Source: Mycobacterium sp. 852014-50255_SCH5639931
Lineage (GTDB): Bacteria > Actinomycetota > Actinomycetes > Mycobacteriales > Mycobacteriaceae
Assembly (NCBI RefSeq): GCF_001665605.1
Contig: NZ_LZSV01000018.1
Location: 1-53,708, forward strand
DNA length: 53,708 nt
Reading direction: 5' to 3'
Shown: positions 51,975 to 53,708 of the stretch, piece by piece
Position numbering within the stretch: the first letter of the stretch is position 1
How the letters are laid out: the number at the start of each line of letters is the position of its first letter
The notes under the pieces: model-generated
The model's input: only the letters and a program-made list of their open reading frames with translations
The model's database searches: none
What the model was told of the DNA's origin: nothing
Program-made: the position numbers and the translations under genes

Positions 51975-52720
51975 CACAACTCTCCCCGTTGGACTACGCG
52001 GACCGGGTCCTCGTCGGTGGCGCCGGGGGTCTCGAACGGTTCGCGCGCGGCGGCGGGACCGGTGGCACCGCCGAGGCGCATGAACCCGCGCGGGTAGGCC
52101 GGTCCGCCGAACCCGATCTCGTTCCACGCCCACGGGTGGGAGTAGAACCCGGACAACGTCATTCGCATGCACACCGACCACGCGCGTTTGACGTTGAGGC
52201 GCTCCCAGGTCCCGCCCTCCAAGGCTCCCTGCGAGAACTGGTCGATGATCGCCTCCCGGGTGTCGGGTTCGGCGTCGGCGAACGATGCGCTCCCGTACCG
52301 GGCGGACGCCGTCTCGTCGAGCGCGAGCAGCACCAGCCGCCACGTGTCGCGGTCGTCGGGCATGTCGGCGTACTGGTAGCCGTCGAGCCGGCCGTCGGCG
52401 AGCTTGGAATCGACCGACTCGGGCACCGGCACTCGCGGCTCGCGGTCCTGAGCCAGCACCGTGTCGCAGAACGCGCGCAGGCACGGTTCCTCCTCCGCGG
52501 TGAAGAACCGCAGCGGGCCGGGCGGTTCCAGCCGGGCCAGCACCACCTTCTTGGTGGCTTCGTCCCACGTGTCGGTCGTTTCGAGCACGTCGTAATCCGG
52601 GTAGCGGCCGATCATTTGGGGCGTGACACCACGGCGTTGCTTGGGCAGCCAGGACGGGTGCGGCGGTTTGCGATCCGCGCGCAGGTTGGGCAGGTGGTCG
52701 GGGCGCGAGGTGTCGGCCAT
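51974..52720 (-). CDS. Gluconate 2-dehydrogenase subunit 3-like protein
   Basis: A 248-residue protein. The central part FFTAEEEPCLRAFCDTVLAQ, with EAIIDQFSQGALEGGTWERL and MTLSGFYSHPWAWNEIGFGG, is the subunit-3 pattern in which the small subunit supports a GMC flavoprotein. Unlike classical gamma subunits, it shows no Tat signal. It begins at ATG 52720, five bases after the membrane-protein gene, and its stop overlaps the start of the GMC gene. It likely forms a complex with that GMC protein. Confidence 0.85.
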   Translation of the reverse strand: MADTSRPDHLPNLRADRKPPHPSWLPKQRRGVTPQMIGRYPDYDVLETTDTWDEATKKVVLARLEPPGPLRFFTAEEEPCLRAFCDTVLAQDREPRVPVPESVDSKLADGRLDGYQYADMPDDRDTWRLVLLALDETASARYGSASFADAEPDTREAIIDQFSQGALEGGTWERLNVKRAWSVCMRMTLSGFYSHPWAWNEIGFGGPAYPRGFMRLGGATGPAAAREPFETPGATDEDPVRVVQRGEL

Positions 52721-52725
52721 CGCGC

Positions 52726-53205
52726 TCAGCCCCGGAACCGCTCGCGGCGCAGGATCGAGGCCAGCAGGCCCATCCCCCCGACCATGCACATCAACCCGGG
52801 CGCCGCGATCGGCGGACCCATGGGCACGTTGTAGGACGCGTTCTTCCATCCGCCCGGCTTGCGTGCGACCCCGCGGGCATGCAGGTATTCGCCCATCAGG
52901 CCGTTGGCGGTGTAGATGCCCGCGGTGATCGGCAGCCAGAGTTTGGCCCAGCGCCGCGAGAACACCCCGCCGATACCGGCGACCACCACCGGTGGTGTCA
53001 CCACGATCGGGCTCCACATCCACTTGTTACCGAAGCTGGCCTTGTAGTGCTCGAAATAGATTTCCGCCGTCGTGACGAGGGCCGCGATGGCCGTCAGCCC
53101 GGACAGCGAGCGCTCGAAGCGACCGTGCGCGACGTCGTACAGCGCCCGCTCGGCGAGCTGTTGGGCCTCGCCCGTGCGCCGTCCTGTGTTGCCTAACAAC
53201 AACAT
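52726..53205 (-). CDS. Small integral membrane protein, first gene of the GMC/GH15 operon
   Basis: A 159-residue protein with about four hydrophobic stretches: SLSGLTAIAALVTTAEIYF, WSPIVVTPPVVVAGIGGVF, LWLPITAGIYTANGLMG and PGLMCMVGGMGLLASILRR. I do not recognise the family. It could anchor the neighbouring dehydrogenase or pass electrons, but it has no haem- or quinone-binding motif that I can see. The start MLLLGNTGRRTGEA (ATG 53205) has AGGAAGGG upstream. It opens an operon in which every following junction to 46340 is an overlap or a gap of at most 25 bases. Confidence 0.82.
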   Translation of the reverse strand: MLLLGNTGRRTGEAQQLAERALYDVAHGRFERSLSGLTAIAALVTTAEIYFEHYKASFGNKWMWSPIVVTPPVVVAGIGGVFSRRWAKLWLPITAGIYTANGLMGEYLHARGVARKPGGWKNASYNVPMGPPIAAPGLMCMVGGMGLLASILRRERFRG

Positions 53206-53218
53206 TTGGTTTCCCTTC

Positions 53219-53362
53219 CTAGCTCGTTGATTCGCCCGCGTTACTGGCTCGGTTCCGCGCACTGATCGACGCGGACATACCAGAGCTATTGCGAGGCAAG
53301 CACTGTCGGAATTTCGGCCATGGGACCCGCGCGCAGAAGAAGTCTGCGGCCGTCTTGCCCAT
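53219..53362 (-). CDS. Possible 47-residue leader peptide upstream of the GMC operon
   Basis: A short frame, MGKTAADFFCARVPWPKFRQ at its start, ending GESTS with a TAG 13 bases before the next ATG. GAGG lies six bases before its ATG, a well-placed ribosome site, and its stop abuts the ribosome site of the membrane-protein gene. It might be a translated leader. It has no domain and only two Cys, so it is not one of the poly-Cys attenuator peptides. The rest of the 53206-53602 gap shows no further gene; the promoter of the minus-strand operon must lie there but I could not fix it. Confidence 0.3.
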   Translation of the reverse strand: MGKTAADFFCARVPWPKFRQCLPRNSSGMSASISARNRASNAGESTS

Positions 53363-53602
53363 GCGTCACCTCACTTCTGAAACGAAACACGCTCAGGTAG
53401 CCACCGCGCGATGAAGGCTCGCGATGACTGCCCAGAGAACTGGTAAGCGCCCAGCTGTGTGTTTCAACCGAGGTGGTCTCGACGGCGCGTCGTGACCGAA
53501 GCGCATTCGGTGCGTACCCGGTTTGGGTCGGCGCAAACCGTCCAGGTGGACGGCTGATCAGCGGCGCCTCGCCGCCGTCGCGGGCTTGTCGGACCCTCGG
53601 CC

Positions 53603-53623
53603 TAGTATCGAATGTATGTTCGA
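53603..53623 (+). promoter_or_regulatory. -10 element and LexA (SOS) box at the 13E12 gene start
   Basis: TAGTAT (53603-53608) is a -10 followed by seven bases and the ATG at 53616, so a leaderless start. TCGAAT-GTAT-GTTCGA (53608-53623) matches the mycobacterial LexA box TCGAAC-N4-GTTCGA with one mismatch and covers the initiation site. Members of the 13E12 family in M. tuberculosis are known LexA targets, which agrees. Confidence 0.75.
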
Positions 53624-53708
53624 GTACGCGCTGGCGTCGCGGTCTACCCCGGAGTCTTGGGTGTTGTTGGCTCGGGTGCGCGAGGCGGGGCGTGCGGAGG
53701 CGCGGGCG
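53616..53708 (+). CDS. 13E12 repeat family (DUF222) protein, 5' end only
   Basis: The last 31 codons of the contig encode MFEYALASRSTPESWVLLAR followed by VREAGRAEARA, which resembles the N-terminus of mycobacterial 13E12 repeat proteins (DUF222, usually with a C-terminal HNH nuclease domain). The gene is cut by the contig end. These genes are multicopy in mycobacteria, which often breaks short-read assemblies. It is preceded by a LexA box. The role of the family is not firmly known; in H37Rv REP13E12 copies serve as integration sites for the phiRv1 prophage. Confidence 0.7.
   Translation, partial: MFEYALASRSTPESWVLLARVREAGRAEARA

Overview
The window is a contig from a Mycobacterium, most likely a slow-growing non-tuberculous species. 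The case rests on gene order: high-GC DNA carrying lysX, infC-rpmI-rplT, tsnR, an Rv1645c-like gene, an Rv1647-like cyclase, an Rv1648-like membrane protein, pheST, argCJBDFRGH and a pks10/7/8-17/9/11 block, in the order known from M. tuberculosis H37Rv. Proteins match from memory, not from a search. Compared with my memory of H37Rv, three things are missing: the PE gene before the cyclase, the PE_PGRS gene between pheT and argC, and cyp139 after pks11. The first 18 bases are a Tn5/Nextera mosaic end, so they are library adapter. The last 93 bases are the 5' end of a 13E12/DUF222 repeat gene, which probably explains where the assembly broke.

Layout. 19-3139 (minus): truncated Ser/Thr kinase, small acidic protein, DUF6653 membrane protein, membrane-anchored esterase. 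3216-6551 (minus): lysX, lysyl-phosphatidylglycerol synthase fused to lysyl-tRNA synthetase. 6552-9111 (plus): infC operon with a long leader, an attenuator-like hairpin and an ATC start codon, then the tsnR methyltransferase. 9098-12047: MpaB-type oxygenase behind a 16-bp palindrome, class III cyclase, rhomboid-like protein. 12171-15700: pheST. 15757-24212: complete arginine operon with an ArgR-type box over the argC promoter and a MIRU-type element joining argB to argD.

24322-43728 (plus) is a roughly 19-kb polyketide locus: two tandem pks10-like type III synthases, three modular type I proteins (Pks7, an undivided Pks8/17, Pks9), a 44-codon overlapping micro-ORF and a pks11-like type III synthase. 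Pks9 has Gln in place of the KS catalytic Cys, so it looks like a KSQ loading module although it is encoded last. Docking tails and AT motifs suggest the order Pks9 -> Pks7 (methylmalonyl) -> Pks8/17 (malonyl), both extension modules fully reducing. That predicts a methyl-branched acyl chain, such as 4-methylhexanoyl after one pass, that could prime the type III enzymes to make alkylpyrones or resorcinols.

43738-53205 (minus): ABC-F ATPase, PAS-ANTAR regulator, and a tightly packed operon of enolase-superfamily enzyme, SDR, GH15 glycosidase, GMC oxidoreductase, gluconate-dehydrogenase-subunit-3-like protein and a small membrane protein. The contig closes with a LexA-type SOS box over the start of the 13E12 gene. 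I saw no tRNA, rRNA, CRISPR array or intact insertion sequence.
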